64,000 bases of DNA from Gammaproteobacteria bacterium (lineage in GTDB: Bacteria; Pseudomonadota; Gammaproteobacteria; 21-64-14), in the NCBI GenBank assembly GCA_027013145.1, contig JALUXX010000036.1, forward strand, positions 124,001 to 188,000, in the 5' to 3' direction. The notes beneath the pieces are model-generated. The model searched no databases and was not told the origin of the DNA. It worked only from the letters and a program-made list of their open reading frames with translations. The number at the start of each line of letters is the position of its first letter. The stretch's first letter is position 1. Both the position numbers and the translations under genes were made by a program. Below, piece by piece: positions 20,267 through 31,000 of this stretch.

Positions 20267-20568
20267 TCAGGGGCCTCCGACCGAAGGGCGGGAGCGGCGT
20301 TCAAGGCCGCGCCCGTGCGGGCCGATACGCTGCACGTGGCGCCCCGCCCGGGGATCCGGGTCCGGCGCCGCGGCCGGGCGGCGCCCCGGGGCGGGGGGCG
20401 GCAGGGATCCGGGGTTCGAGGCCATGGATAAAGTTTGGTGAAACCACGCCGATAGGGGCCGGTAGGGTGACCCGGCCGGAGCCGCCATGGTAGCGCACTC
20501 CGCCGGTACGGCGAAGCGGGCCGCCGCGACGGACTCACGCGGGCGGGGCAGGGGAGCGGAGCGGCGGC
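20267..20568. other. gshB-pilG divergent intergenic region
   Basis: These 302 bases separate two divergently read operons. The stretch is GC-rich except for a short patch around 20425-20445 (GGATAAAGTTTGG), which could hold promoter elements for either side. I found no convincing -35/-10 pair, hairpin or repeat, and no plausible small gene. Confidence 0.4.
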
Positions 20569-21006
20569 ATGAGCATACTCACACAGGAGCACACCGTGGC
20601 AGGAGGCGAAGTGAGCGCGGACGCCTTTGCGGGACTGAAGGTCATGGTGATCGACGACAGCAAGACCATCCGCCGCACCGCGGAGACCCTGCTCAAAAAA
20701 GAGGGTTGCGAGGTGGTGACGGCGACGGACGGGTTCGAGGCGCTGGCCAAGATCGCCGACGAGCGTCCCGACATCATCTTCGTGGACATCATGATGCCGC
20801 GGCTGGACGGATATCAGACCTGCGCGCTGATCAAACACAACCAGGCGTTCAAGTCGACGCCGGTGATCATGCTCTCGAGCAAGGACGGCCTGTTCGATCG
20901 CGCCCGCGGGCGCATCGTGGGTTCGGAACAGTATCTGACCAAACCGTTCACCCGCGAGGAGCTGCTGCAGGCGATACGCGACTACGTCGTTCGCGAACCG
21001 GCGTGA
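20569..21006 (+). CDS. pilG: Pil-Chp response regulator PilG
   Basis: This 145-residue single-domain CheY-like protein has the acidic pair in VMVIDDSKTIRR, the phosphoacceptor Asp in IIFVDIMMPRLDG and the conserved Lys in YLTKPF. Its N-terminal extension of about 25 residues fits PilG. Phosphorylated PilG promotes pilus extension and cAMP signalling in Pseudomonas. It is the first gene of the pilGHIJK-chpABC operon. Confidence 0.95.
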   Translation: MSILTQEHTVAGGEVSADAFAGLKVMVIDDSKTIRRTAETLLKKEGCEVVTATDGFEALAKIADERPDIIFVDIMMPRLDGYQTCALIKHNQAFKSTPVIMLSSKDGLFDRARGRIVGSEQYLTKPFTREELLQAIRDYVVREPA

Positions 21007-21013
21007 CCGGGGC

Positions 21014-21057
21014 GGGCGCAAGGGCAAGGGCAAGGGCAGGGGCAAGGGCAGGGGCAG
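21014..21057 (+). repeat. GGGCAA/GGGCAG hexamer tandem repeats between pilG and pilH
   Basis: Six exact hexamers GGGCA(A/G) run from 21022 to 21057, with a degenerate unit upstream. They begin eight bases after the pilG stop and end just before the pilH ribosome binding site (AACAGGAGACC). The repeated GGG runs on the sense strand could form a quadruplex in mRNA, and copy number could change by slippage. Confidence 0.85.
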
Positions 21058-21079
21058 GAACTTAACAGGAGACCCATCA

Positions 21080-21445
21080 ATGGCACACGTGTTGATCGTA
21101 GACGATTCGCCCACCGAGGTGCATGTCCTCAAGACCATGCTGGAGAAGAACGGCTATCAGGCCTCCTTCGCCACCGACGGCGAGGACGGCGTGGCCAAGG
21201 CGCATTCCGAGAAACCCGACGTGATCCTCATGGATATCGTCATGCCCGGGTTGAACGGTTTCCAGGCGACGCGCCAGCTCAGCAAGGACCCGGACACCGC
21301 CTCGATCCCCGTGATCATCGTCAGCACGAAGGATCAGGAGACCGACAAGATGTGGGGCCTGCGCCAGGGGGCGAAGGAGTACATCACCAAGCCGGTGACC
21401 GAAAAGGAACTGGTGAGCAAGATCAAGACCGTACTGGGCGGGTAG
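21080..21445 (+). CDS. pilH: Pil-Chp response regulator PilH
   Basis: The 121-residue CheY-like protein has VLIVDDSPTEV, phosphoacceptor Asp in VILMDIVMPGLNG, and Lys in YITKPV. In Pseudomonas PilH acts mainly as a phosphate sink or retraction regulator opposed to PilG. Start ATG follows AACAGGAG at a normal distance. pilI starts five bases after the stop. Confidence 0.95.
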   Translation: MAHVLIVDDSPTEVHVLKTMLEKNGYQASFATDGEDGVAKAHSEKPDVILMDIVMPGLNGFQATRQLSKDPDTASIPVIIVSTKDQETDKMWGLRQGAKEYITKPVTEKELVSKIKTVLGG

Positions 21446-21449
21446 GATC

Positions 21450-22013
21450 ATGCAGCAGGGAACGCTCCCGGATGAGCACTGCCCCGGCGACCCCTTCGCG
21501 TTGCTGCTCGAGATCGAGCGGCGCAGTCGGGCGAACGCCGCGGGACTCCCGCGTCAGACCGAGGTCAAGGGGGTCTGGAACGGCATCGGCTTCCGTATCG
21601 GGGCCGCCACCCTCGTGGCGCCGCTCGACGAGGTCGCCGAGATCCTCACCCACCCGGCGCTCTCGCGGGTGCCGCTGGCCAAGTCCTGGGTCAAGGGGAT
21701 CGCCAACGTGCGCGGAAATCTGTTGCCGATCATGGACCTGCAGGGCTACCTGGGGCGCGGCCATGCGTCGCAGGAGCGGACCGCCCGGGTACTCGTGGTA
21801 CACCACGAAGGGGTGTTGGCCGGACTGCTGGTGGACGAGGTCCTGGGGATCCGCCACTTCCTCGAGGAGGAGCGCACGTCCGAGCTGCCGGAACTGGACG
21901 AGGCGGTGCGCCCCTACGTGAGTTACGCATACCGCAAGGGGGGGGAGCACTGGGCCGTCTTCAGCCTCTATGCGCTCGCCCGGACCCCGCGGTTCATGCA
22001 GGTGGCGGTCTGA
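21450..22013 (+). CDS. pilI: CheW-like adaptor PilI
   Basis: The 187-residue protein carries a CheW domain: FRIGAATLVAPLDEVAEIL, VKGIANVRGNLLPIMDLQGYLG and LVDEVLGIRHF. It should link the receptor PilJ to the ChpA kinase. It is in the standard position between pilH and pilJ. Confidence 0.93.
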   Translation: MQQGTLPDEHCPGDPFALLLEIERRSRANAAGLPRQTEVKGVWNGIGFRIGAATLVAPLDEVAEILTHPALSRVPLAKSWVKGIANVRGNLLPIMDLQGYLGRGHASQERTARVLVVHHEGVLAGLLVDEVLGIRHFLEEERTSELPELDEAVRPYVSYAYRKGGEHWAVFSLYALARTPRFMQVAV

Positions 22014-22022
22014 GTCCGGCGA

Positions 22023-22053
22023 GTTGAAAAAGTCCGTCCCGGACTTTTTCAAC
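22023..22053 (+). promoter_or_regulatory. 31-nt perfect hairpin upstream of pilJ
   Basis: A 13-bp perfect inverted repeat (arms GTTGAAAAAGTCC and GGACTTTTTCAAC) with a 5-base loop GTCCC lies 10 bases after the pilI stop and 27 before the pilJ ATG. The pilJ ribosome binding site AAAGGAG follows. A hairpin of the same size and design precedes the degP-type gene at 38887-38917, with four compensatory stem changes. It might tune pilJ mRNA level or translation. Confidence 0.75.
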
Positions 22054-22080
22054 ACATTGTTTGTTTAAAGGAGAGCAACG

Positions 22081-24111
22081 ATGAAGGCACGAAGCGGCGG
22101 CTATCTCGGAGGGTTGGGCGCCAACCGGTCCCTGACCTCTCTGATCGCCCTGGTGGTCATCCTGTTCGTCGCCATGGTGGCGTCGATCCTGTACACGATC
22201 CGCCAGAACGGCCTCGACAAGCTGGCCGTCGGGCGGGTGAACCAGGAGCGCATCCTGGCCCAGGGCCTGGCGATCGAGTCGCTGGAGGCGGCCAACGGCA
22301 AGGCCGACGCCATGGCGCAGTTGCGCCGGGACCGCGACCGGTTTCAGGAGAACCTCGACCGCCTGCGCAACGGCGACCCGGACACCGGCATGCCGCCGGC
22401 GCCGGCGAGCGTGCGTCCGGCGCTGGACTCGCTGTCCACGAACTGGGTGACGGTGCGCGGAAACGTCGCCACCATCCTCGCCGGCGGGATCACGGTGACC
22501 TCCGTCGACCAGTCCCTCAAGCAGGTCGACGAGACCATCCCGAAGATCTCCGCGCGCTACGAGCAGATCGTCGACCGGATGTTGGCGCTCAAGGCGCCGG
22601 AGCGGGTCGTGGTCGCGGTGACGCGCCAGACGGCGCTGCTCGAGCGGATCCAGAACACCCTGCGCAAGATCTTCCAGGGCGGGCAGACCGGTGCCCTCGC
22701 CGCCGACGCCTTCGGGCGCGACATCACCCGCTTCAGCCGCGTCCAGCAGGCGCTGCTCAACGGTGACCCGGGGCTGAGGATCAAACCGCTCACGGATCCC
22801 CAGGCGCGCGCCGATCTGGTCGCCGCGGTCAAGTATTTTAACGGCCTCGATCAGGAACTCTCCGGCGCACTGGCCCGGACCTCGGAGCTGTTCCGGATCC
22901 GCGACGCCGCCGCGCGCGTGGCCGCGCTGTCCACGCGCCTGTCGAAGTCTGCCGACGACGTCGCCGCCGCCTACGACCTGGCGCCGAAGAAGCGGTTGAT
23001 CTCCAGCCAGCTGCCCTTCGAACTCGGCGGCGTCGCGCTGATCATGCTCGGTATCCTCGGCTGGGAGCTGAAGAAGTCCGCCGAGCGCCAGTATCAGCAG
23101 GAGGCGGCCCAGAACGAGCGTAACCAGCAGGCCATCCTGCGCCTGCTCGACGAACTGGGCACCCTGGCCGACGGCGACCTGACGGTGCACGCCACGGTCA
23201 CCGAGGACATGACCGGGGCGATCGCCGACTCGATCAACTACGCCGTGGACGCCCTGCGCAACCTCGTCGGCACCATCAACGAGACCACCGTCCAGGTGTC
23301 CTCGGCGGCGCAGGAGACCCAGGCGACGGCGATGCACCTCGCCGAGGCCAGCGACCGCCAGGCACAGCAGATCACGGCGGCGAGCTCGGCGGTCAACGAG
23401 ATGACCGCATCGATCGAACACGTCTCGCGCAACGCCGCCGAGTCGGCCGAGGTGGCCCAGCACTCGGTGCGCATCGCGCACACCGGCGCCGAGGCGGTGC
23501 GCCGCACCATCCAGGGCATGGACACCATCCGCGAGCAGATCCAGGAGACCTCGAAGCGGATCAAGCGTCTGGGCGAGAGTTCCCAGGAGATCGGCGACAT
23601 CGTCGAGCTGATCAACGACATCGCCGACCAGACCAACATCCTCGCGCTCAACGCCGCGATCCAGGCGGCCATGGCGGGCGAGGCCGGGCGCGGTTTCGCG
23701 GTCGTCGCCGACGAGGTGCAGCGCCTCGCCGAGCGCTCCGGCAACGCCACCAAGCAGATCGAGGCGCTGGTCAAGACCATTCAGACCGACACCAACGAGG
23801 CGGTCATCTCGATGGAGGAGAGCACCTCCGGGGTGGTCAGCGGCGCCAAGCTCGCCGAGAGCGCGGGCGAGGCACTGGCCGAGATCGAGAGCGTGTCGGA
23901 CCAGCTCGCCGACCTCATCCAGAACATCTCCGATGCGGCGCGCCAGCAGGCCCAGGCTTCGGTGAACATTTCCGATACGATGAACTCGATCCTGGATATC
24001 ACCACCCAGACGGCCACGGGTACGAACGAAACCGCGACCTCGATCGGCAACCTGGCGGACTTGGCCAACGAGCTGCGCAAGTCCGTCGCCGGCTTCAAGC
24101 TTCCCGGGTAA
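22081..24111 (+). CDS. pilJ: Methyl-accepting chemotaxis receptor PilJ
   Basis: This 676-residue receptor has a membrane segment at about residues 18-40, a periplasmic domain up to about 313, a second membrane segment near 316-332, a HAMP-like region, and a cytoplasmic signalling helix. The signalling hairpin is visible as [21 protein letters not shown] and [14 protein letters not shown]. PilJ senses surface contact or pili and controls ChpA. The gene follows pilI after a conspicuous hairpin. Confidence 0.95.
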   Translation: MKARSGGYLGGLGANRSLTSLIALVVILFVAMVASILYTIRQNGLDKLAVGRVNQERILAQGLAIESLEAANGKADAMAQLRRDRDRFQENLDRLRNGDPDTGMPPAPASVRPALDSLSTNWVTVRGNVATILAGGITVTSVDQSLKQVDETIPKISARYEQIVDRMLALKAPERVVVAVTRQTALLERIQNTLRKIFQGGQTGALAADAFGRDITRFSRVQQALLNGDPGLRIKPLTDPQARADLVAAVKYFNGLDQELSGALARTSELFRIRDAAARVAALSTRLSKSADDVAAAYDLAPKKRLISSQLPFELGGVALIMLGILGWELKKSAERQYQQEAAQNERNQQAILRLLDELGTLADGDLTVHATVTEDMTGAIADSINYAVDALRNLVGTINETTVQVSSAAQETQATAMHLAEASDRQAQQITAASSAVNEMTASIEHVSRNAAESAEVAQHSVRIAHTGAEAVRRTIQGMDTIREQIQETSKRIKRLGESSQEIGDIVELINDIADQTNILALNAAIQAAMAGEAGRGFAVVADEVQRLAERSGNATKQIEALVKTIQTDTNEAVISMEESTSGVVSGAKLAESAGEALAEIESVSDQLADLIQNISDAARQQAQASVNISDTMNSILDITTQTATGTNETATSIGNLADLANELRKSVAGFKLPG

Positions 24112-24131
24112 GCCCCAGGTGCCGATCGGTG

Positions 24132-25049
24132 ATGGCGGCGAGTGAAAACGTGCAGTTCGGGGAATCGCCACGCCGCGGTTCGCTGCCCGCCATGCCCGCG
24201 GGGCAGTTCGAACAGTGGGCGCGCATACTCGAGCAGCGCACCGGAATCGTCGTGCCTCCGGAGCGCAAGTCGTTCCTGGCGACGAGCATCGCACTGCGCA
24301 TGCGGGAGATCGGCTGTGAGGACTTTCAGGAGTACTTCGATTTCGTGCAGGCCGGCCGCGAGGGGGCGATCGAGTGGGCGGTGCTGCTCGACCGGCTGAC
24401 CGTCCACGAGACGCGCTTCTTCCGCCATCCGCCGAGTTTCCGGATGATCCGGGCGCACTTTCTTCCCTACGGGGAGAATCCGGGCCCGGGACCGCGCGCC
24501 TACAATGCGCTCAGCATCGGCTGCGCCACCGGCGAGGAGCCCTACAGTCTGGCGATGATGATCGACGAGCACCTCTCCGGGCTGGGCGGCGAGTACTACT
24601 TCGGCGTGACCGCGATGGACATCAGCTACGCGGCGCTCAACGTCGGCCGGCGCGGGGTCTACGGGCCGGAGCGGCTCAAGGACGTACCCCCGAGCCTGCG
24701 CGCGCGCTATTTCGAGCGTCAGGACGACCACAGCGCACGGGTCTGCGGGGCGCTGCGCCGTCGGGTCTGTTTCGCGCACATGAACGTGCTCGATCTCGAC
24801 GCCTCGCCGCTGCCGAAGATGGACCTGATCCTGTGCCAGAACGTGCTCATCTACCTCGATCGGGGGCGGCGCATGGACCTGGTGGAACGCCTGGCCGCAC
24901 GCCTGCGCCCGGGCGGCGGGCTGGTGCTTGCGCCGGGGGATCTGCTCTCCTGGCGTCCCGCCGGGATGGAGCGCATCTCCTTCCCGGACACCCTGGCCTA
25001 CCGGCGCCTTGACGGCGCCGCCGACAACGGACAAGGAACCAGCGCATGA
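24132..25049 (+). CDS. pilK: CheR-type methyltransferase PilK
   Basis: The 305-residue product has the CheR layout: N-terminal helical domain with GIVVPPERKSFL, then a SAM-binding domain with LSIGCATGEEPYSLAM and DLILCQNVLIYLDRG. It should methylate glutamates of PilJ. The start may be the GTG at 24129 or the ATG at 24132; both give nearly the same protein. Its stop overlaps the chpA start as ATGA. Confidence 0.93.
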   Translation: MAASENVQFGESPRRGSLPAMPAGQFEQWARILEQRTGIVVPPERKSFLATSIALRMREIGCEDFQEYFDFVQAGREGAIEWAVLLDRLTVHETRFFRHPPSFRMIRAHFLPYGENPGPGPRAYNALSIGCATGEEPYSLAMMIDEHLSGLGGEYYFGVTAMDISYAALNVGRRGVYGPERLKDVPPSLRARYFERQDDHSARVCGALRRRVCFAHMNVLDLDASPLPKMDLILCQNVLIYLDRGRRMDLVERLAARLRPGGGLVLAPGDLLSWRPAGMERISFPDTLAYRRLDGAADNGQGTSA

Positions 25050-28000
25050 TGCCGCGCAGCGAAGGAATGGACTACAGCGCCCTGAACTGGGTGAAGAAGG
25101 AACTCGACGAGACCATCCGGCAGGCGCGGCTGGCACTGGAGGCGTTCGTCGAGAACCCCAGCGACGCCTCGCAACTGCAGTTCTGCGTGACCCATCTGCA
25201 TCAGGCCCGCGGGACGCTGCACATGGTCGAGGTCGACGGCGCGGCGCTGCTCGCCGAGGAACTCGAGGTCCTGGGGCGTGCGCTGATCGATGGTGAGATC
25301 GAGCGCAAGGACGAGGCCTACGAGGTCCTCATGCGCGGGATCCTGCAACTGCCGGACTATCTCGACCACGTCCAGGCGGGTCATCCCGACATCCCGGTCG
25401 TCCTGCTGCCGCTGCTCAACGACCTGCGCGCCCTGCGCGGCGAGTCGCTGCTCTCGGAGAACGCCCTGTTCACCCCGGACCTGACCGTGCCGGTGCCGCC
25501 GCCGCGCGAGCGCGAGTCCTTCGCGCGCGACTCGGGCGAATTGCGGCGGCTGTTGCGGCGCCTGCGCCACGACCTGCAGCTCGGCCTGCTCGGATGGTAC
25601 CGGGGACGCGACCCGCGGGCGGGTCTGGATCGCATCCTCGCGGTGATCGAGCACCTCGATCAGCTCACCCAGCTCGAGCCGGTGCGCCGCCTGTGGTGGA
25701 TCAGCGCGGGCCTGGTCGAGGCGCTGCGCGACGAGGCGCTGGAGGCCAGCGTCTCGGTCAAGCTCCTCCTGGGGCAGGTGGACCGGCGACTCAAGCAGCT
25801 CATCGACGGGGGCGAGGCGGTCCTCGCCGCGGATCTGGCGCCCGATCTGCTGCGCAACATGCTCTATTACGTCGCCCGCGCCGCAGGCGGCGGCGAACGC
25901 GTGAACGCCCTGAAGACTGCGTTCGATCTGGAGCGGCTGCTCCCCGGCGAGGCGTTCGGCGCGGGCGCCGCGCTCGGACCGGGGGTGGATTCGCTGCGCG
26001 CCGTCGCCGAGGCCGTCAAGGAGGACCTCGCCGCCGTCAAGGACGGCCTGGACCTCTACGTGCGCAGCGAGCCGCGCAACCCGGCGGGCCTGGCGCCGCT
26101 GCCGGACATCCTGCGGCGCGCCGCCGATACCTTCGGGATGCTGAGTCTCGGCGCGCAGCGGCGTCTGGCGCAGGAACAGGCCGAGCGCATCGCGGCGATC
26201 GCCGAAGGCGACAGCGATCCCGACGAGGAGACGTTCACGGCGATCGCCGGCGCCATCCTCGAGATCGAGGCCTCCCTCGATCAGATGGCCGCGGGCGGCG
26301 CAGTCTCCGCGGTCGGGGTGCCGGGCGGGGATGCGGCGGGCGCGACCGAGGCGGCGCCGGCGGCGGAGGAGACCGCGCCGGCGGTCAACCCGGGGCGCGT
26401 CAGCGACTCGGAATTCCGGCTCCTGGTCCTGGCCATGGCGCGCGAGGCGGCGGAGAACATGGCGCGCATCAAGGAGGCGGTGGTCGCGTGGCTGGGCGCA
26501 CCGGCGGCCGGCGCGTCGGGCCTCGACGAGGTCCCGCGATGGCTCGCCGAGGTCAAGGGGAGCTTCCAGATCCTGAATCTGCCGCGCGCGGCGCAGGCGG
26601 TGCAGGCGCTGACCGACTACGTGGGCACGTCCCTGGCCGGGCGCACGGAGGCGCCGCCGAGTGGCGAGCAGGACACCCTGGCCGACGTCATCGCGGGGAT
26701 CGAGTACTACCTCGAAGCCGTGGTCGAGCACCGCGCCGACCGCGAGGCGATCCTCGACCGCGTCGATGCGGACCTCGGCCGCCTCGGATCTTCGCCGGAC
26801 GAGCCGAGCGGCGGTCCGGGCGGCGGGGAGCCGGTTGCCGACGGCGGGGTCGACGCCGCCGGTCCCGATGTCTTCCCCCTCTCCGCGCCGGCCGCGGAGA
26901 CGGCGCCGCCGGAAGTCGACGCGGGCCCCCACCTCGGGGAGCGGGCCGCGTCCGGCGACGCGTCCGATCCGCACGGGTATGCGCCGGCGGAGGCGGAGGA
27001 CAGGGATACGCCGACTGACGCGGCGGTCCTCTCCCCGGCGCCGGCGGACCCGGGCCTGGAGGTGGCCGCGGAGGTGCAGGCGGAACCGGGGGCGGGGGAG
27101 GGGCCGGAGGCCGGGGCGGTGGAGTTGGCGCCGGTGCTGGCGGAGGACGGGGATCCGGAGATTCTGGCGATCTTTCTCGAGGAGGCGGAAGAGGAGCTGG
27201 GGTCGCTGCGCACGCAGGTGCCGCGATGGGTGCAGGATCGCGAGGACCGGGAGGCGCTGGGGACGATCCGGCGCTCGTTCCATACGCTCAAGGGCAGCGG
27301 GCGGCTGAGCGGGGCGTTGCGGGTGGGGGAGTTCGCCTGGGCGCTGGAGTCGTTGCTGAACCGGGTGTTGGAGGGGGAAGGGGCGGATGCGGCGGCGGTG
27401 GGGGTGGTCGGCGAGGCGGTGGAGCTGCTGCCGGGGCTGATCGAGGAGTTGCGCGGGGGCGAGGGATGTGATGCGGCGGCGGTGGCGGCGCTGATGGGGC
27501 GCGCGCAGGCGCTGGCGCGCGGGGAGGATGCGGGGGCGGCGGCGCCTGTGGCGGAGACGGCGCAACCGGAACCGAAGCCGGAAGTGGACGCGCTGGCGGA
27601 ACCGGAGCCGGCGGCAGAGACCGGGGCGGAGGCGGGCCCGGGCCTGGAGGTGGCCGCGGAGGTGCAGGCGGAAGCGGAGCCGGCGGCGGAGACCGGGGGG
27701 CCGGAACCGGAGGCGGGGGAGGGGCCGGAGGCCGGGGCGGTGGAGTTGGCGCCGGTGCTGGCGGAGGACGGGGATCCGGAGATTCTGGCGATCTTTCTCG
27801 AGGAGGCGGAAGAGGAGCTGGGGTCGCTGCGCACGCAGGTGCCGCGATGGGTGCAGGATCGCGAGGACCGGGAGGCGCTGGGGACGATCCGGCGCTCGTT
27901 CCATACGCTCAAGGGCAGCGGGCGGCTGAGCGGGGCGTTGCGGGTGGGGGAGTTCGCCTGGGCGCTGGAGTCGTTGCTGAACCGGGTGTTGGAGGGGGAA

Positions 28001-31000
28001 GGGGCGGATGCGGCGGCGGTGGGGGTGGTCGGCGAGGCGGTGGAGCTGCTGCCGGGGCTGATCGAGGAGTTGCGCGGGGGCGAGGGATGTGATGCGGCGG
28101 CGGTGGCGGCGCTGATGGGGCGCGCGCAGGCGCTGGCGCGCGGAGAGGATGCGGGGGCGGCGGCGCCTGTGGCGAAGACGGCGCAACCGGAACCGGAAGC
28201 GGCCGCGGAGGCGCAGCCGGCGGCGGAACCGGCGGCGGAGTTCGAAGCGGACCCGGTGGCCGGGGAGGCGGAAGAGGCGCGCACGCGAACGGAGTCCGAA
28301 TCAGAGTCGCCCGATGCCTCCGCGGAGGCGGGACCCGCGGGGCGGTTCGCGGATCCGGTCCTCTACGAGACCTTCTCGCAGGAGGTGCAGGACCATCTCG
28401 CGACCGTCGAGGCATTCGTCGAGTCCTGCGACGAGGCGGACGGCTCGTGCCACGTCACCGAGGAGTTGGTCCGCGCGTTTCACACGCTGCACGGCAGCGC
28501 TTACATGGCGGGAGTCCCGGAGATCGCGGGCGTCGCCGAGGCCCTGGAGCGGCTGTTGCGTCTGCCGGCGGCCGCCGAGGCGGGCGGGGCGCAGGGGCTG
28601 GTTCCGCTGATCGCCGAGGGTGCCGCCACGGTGCGCGCGCAACTCGCGGCGTTGGCCGCGCCCGGCGGTGAGGCCCCGGACGCCGGACCCCTGCTCGAAC
28701 GCATCGCGCGCCTCGCCGAGGAGCATCGGGCGCGCGGAGGTCGCTGGCCGGAACCGTTCGCGGCGCAGCGACCCGCGGTCGAACCGGCCGGTGACGCCGC
28801 GCCGCCCCCGGCGAACTCCGAGGCGGCGCCCGCCCGCGCGGCCCCGGCGCCCGAGCCGGAACCGGAACCGGAACCGGCGTCCGTACCCGCCGCCGGAACG
28901 GGCGACGAACTGGCCGGGGAGCTGGTGGAGATCTTCCTCGAGGAGGCGGAGGAGCTCCTCGATGCGGCCGACGACATCCTGCAGGCCTGGGAGCGGCACC
29001 CCGAGGAGGTGCGTCGCGTCACCGAACTGCAGCGTGCGCTGCATACCCTGAAGGGCGGGGCGCGCATGGCCGACATCGCGGCGATCGCCGACCTCAGTCA
29101 CGCCATGGAGTCGCTGCTCAGCGCCGTGGTCGACGGCCACGTGGAGGCGTCCTGGGACCTGTTCCAGACCCTGCACGCGACCGTCGACCAGCTCCATGCG
29201 ATGCAGGAATCCGTGCGTGCGGGCGCCGCCCCGGAACCCGCCCCGGACCTCGTCGCCGACCTGGAGGCGGCCCGCAGCGGTCGCAGTGCGCCGGTGTCCG
29301 GGGAGGCGGCGGCACCGGATCCGGCTACGGAACCCGCGCCGCTCGGGACGGAGGCCGATGCAGCGCCGGCCGCCCCGGCCGGGGTGGCCGTTGCGGCGGA
29401 GGTGGAGACGGACCTCGAGGATCCCGCGCTGGATGCGCAGACGGCGGCGGATCTTTCGCAGACGCCGGCCCGTGCCGCCATGCGGGTGGAACGCCGTTCG
29501 GCGCCCCGCGTGCAGTCCGAGAACGTGCGCGTGCGGGCGGACCTCCTCGACAACCTGGTGAACTACGCCGGCGAGGTGAGCATCTACCGCTCGCGCATGG
29601 AGCAGCAGACCGCCGCGATCCGTTTCAACCTGGTGGAGTTCGATCAGACGGTGGAGCGCCTGCGCGAGCAGTTGCGCCGGCTCGAGATCGAGACCGAGGC
29701 GCAGATCCTCTACCGTCACGAGGTCGAAGTGGAGGCCCGGGCGGACTTCGATCCGCTGGAGCTGGACCGCTATTCGCAGGTGCAGCAGCTCTCGCGCGGT
29801 CTCGCCGAGAGCGTCAACGACCTCGTCAGCATCCAGGGGCTGCTCGACCATCTGGCGCGCGAATCCGAGACCCTGCTGCTGCAGCAGTCGCGCGTGAACA
29901 CGGATCTCCAGGAAGGCCTCATGCGCACCCGCATGGTGCCCTTCGCGGGGCTGGTGCCGCGCCTGCGGCGCATCGTGCGCCAGACCTGCACGACGCTCGG
30001 CAAGCGCGCCGAACTCAAGGTGCAGGGGGCCGAGGGCGAGATGGACCGCACCGTGCTCGACCGCCTCGTCGCTCCGCTCGAACACATGCTGCGCAACGCC
30101 ATCTCCCACGGCATCGAGACGCCGGAGGTGCGCCGCGCCGCCGGCAAGGCGGAGGCCGGGACGGTGCTGCTCAGTCTCGGGCGCGAGGGCTCCGAGGTCG
30201 TCATCCGGGTGTCGGACGACGGCGCCGGCATCGATCTCGATGCGATCCGCGCGAAGGCCATCGAACGCGGGCTGCTCGCCGCCGACGCCGAGGTCAGCGA
30301 TCACGACGTCATGCAGTTCATCCTCGAGTCGGGTTTCAGCACCGCACGTACGCTCACCCAGATATCGGGCCGCGGCGTGGGCATGGACGTCGTCAACAGC
30401 GAGATCAAGCAGCTCGGCGGGCAGCTCGAGATCGACTCTCGCGCGGGGCGCGGCATGACCTTCACGGTGCGCCTCCCGTTCACTCTGGCGGTCACCCAGG
30501 CGCTGCTGGTCAACGTGAGCGACGAGGTCTATGCGATCCCGCTCTCCAGCGTGGAGGGCATCGTGCGCCTGGGTTACGACGAGATCTCGCGCTGCCTCGG
30601 CGATGAGGATCCCGCCGTGGACTACGCCGGCCAGCGCTACCGGTTGATCCACATGGGCGCGCTGCTCGGGCTCGCGGCCCCGCCGGTACAGGCCGACCGC
30701 AAGGTGCCGGTGCTGCTGGTGCGCAGCGGCGATCACCAGAGCGCGGTCCTCGTCGACGGGCTGGTCGGCAGCCGCGAGATCGTCGTCAAGTCAGTGGGGC
30801 CGCAGCTCAGCACCGTGCGCGGCATCTCCGGGGCCACCATCCTCGGCGACGGGCGCGTGGTCCTGATCGTCGACGCCGGCACCCTGCTGCGCCTGTCGGC
30901 TGCGGTGCACGGGGCGGCCCCGGCCGAGGAGGAGCCGGAGCCGGAGGCGGAGTCGAGCGGGCGCGTCACCGTCATGGTGGTCGACGACTCGATCACGGTG

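Noticed and set aside
22023-22053. Simple Rho-independent terminator after pilI
   Set aside because: It has a strong stem, but no T-run directly follows on the sense strand, pilJ lies 27 bases on in the same operon, and a matching structure precedes another gene.
24998-28186. 1062-codon minus-strand open frame opposite chpA
   Set aside because: Very Arg-rich and repetitive because it mirrors chpA; no domain recognised.
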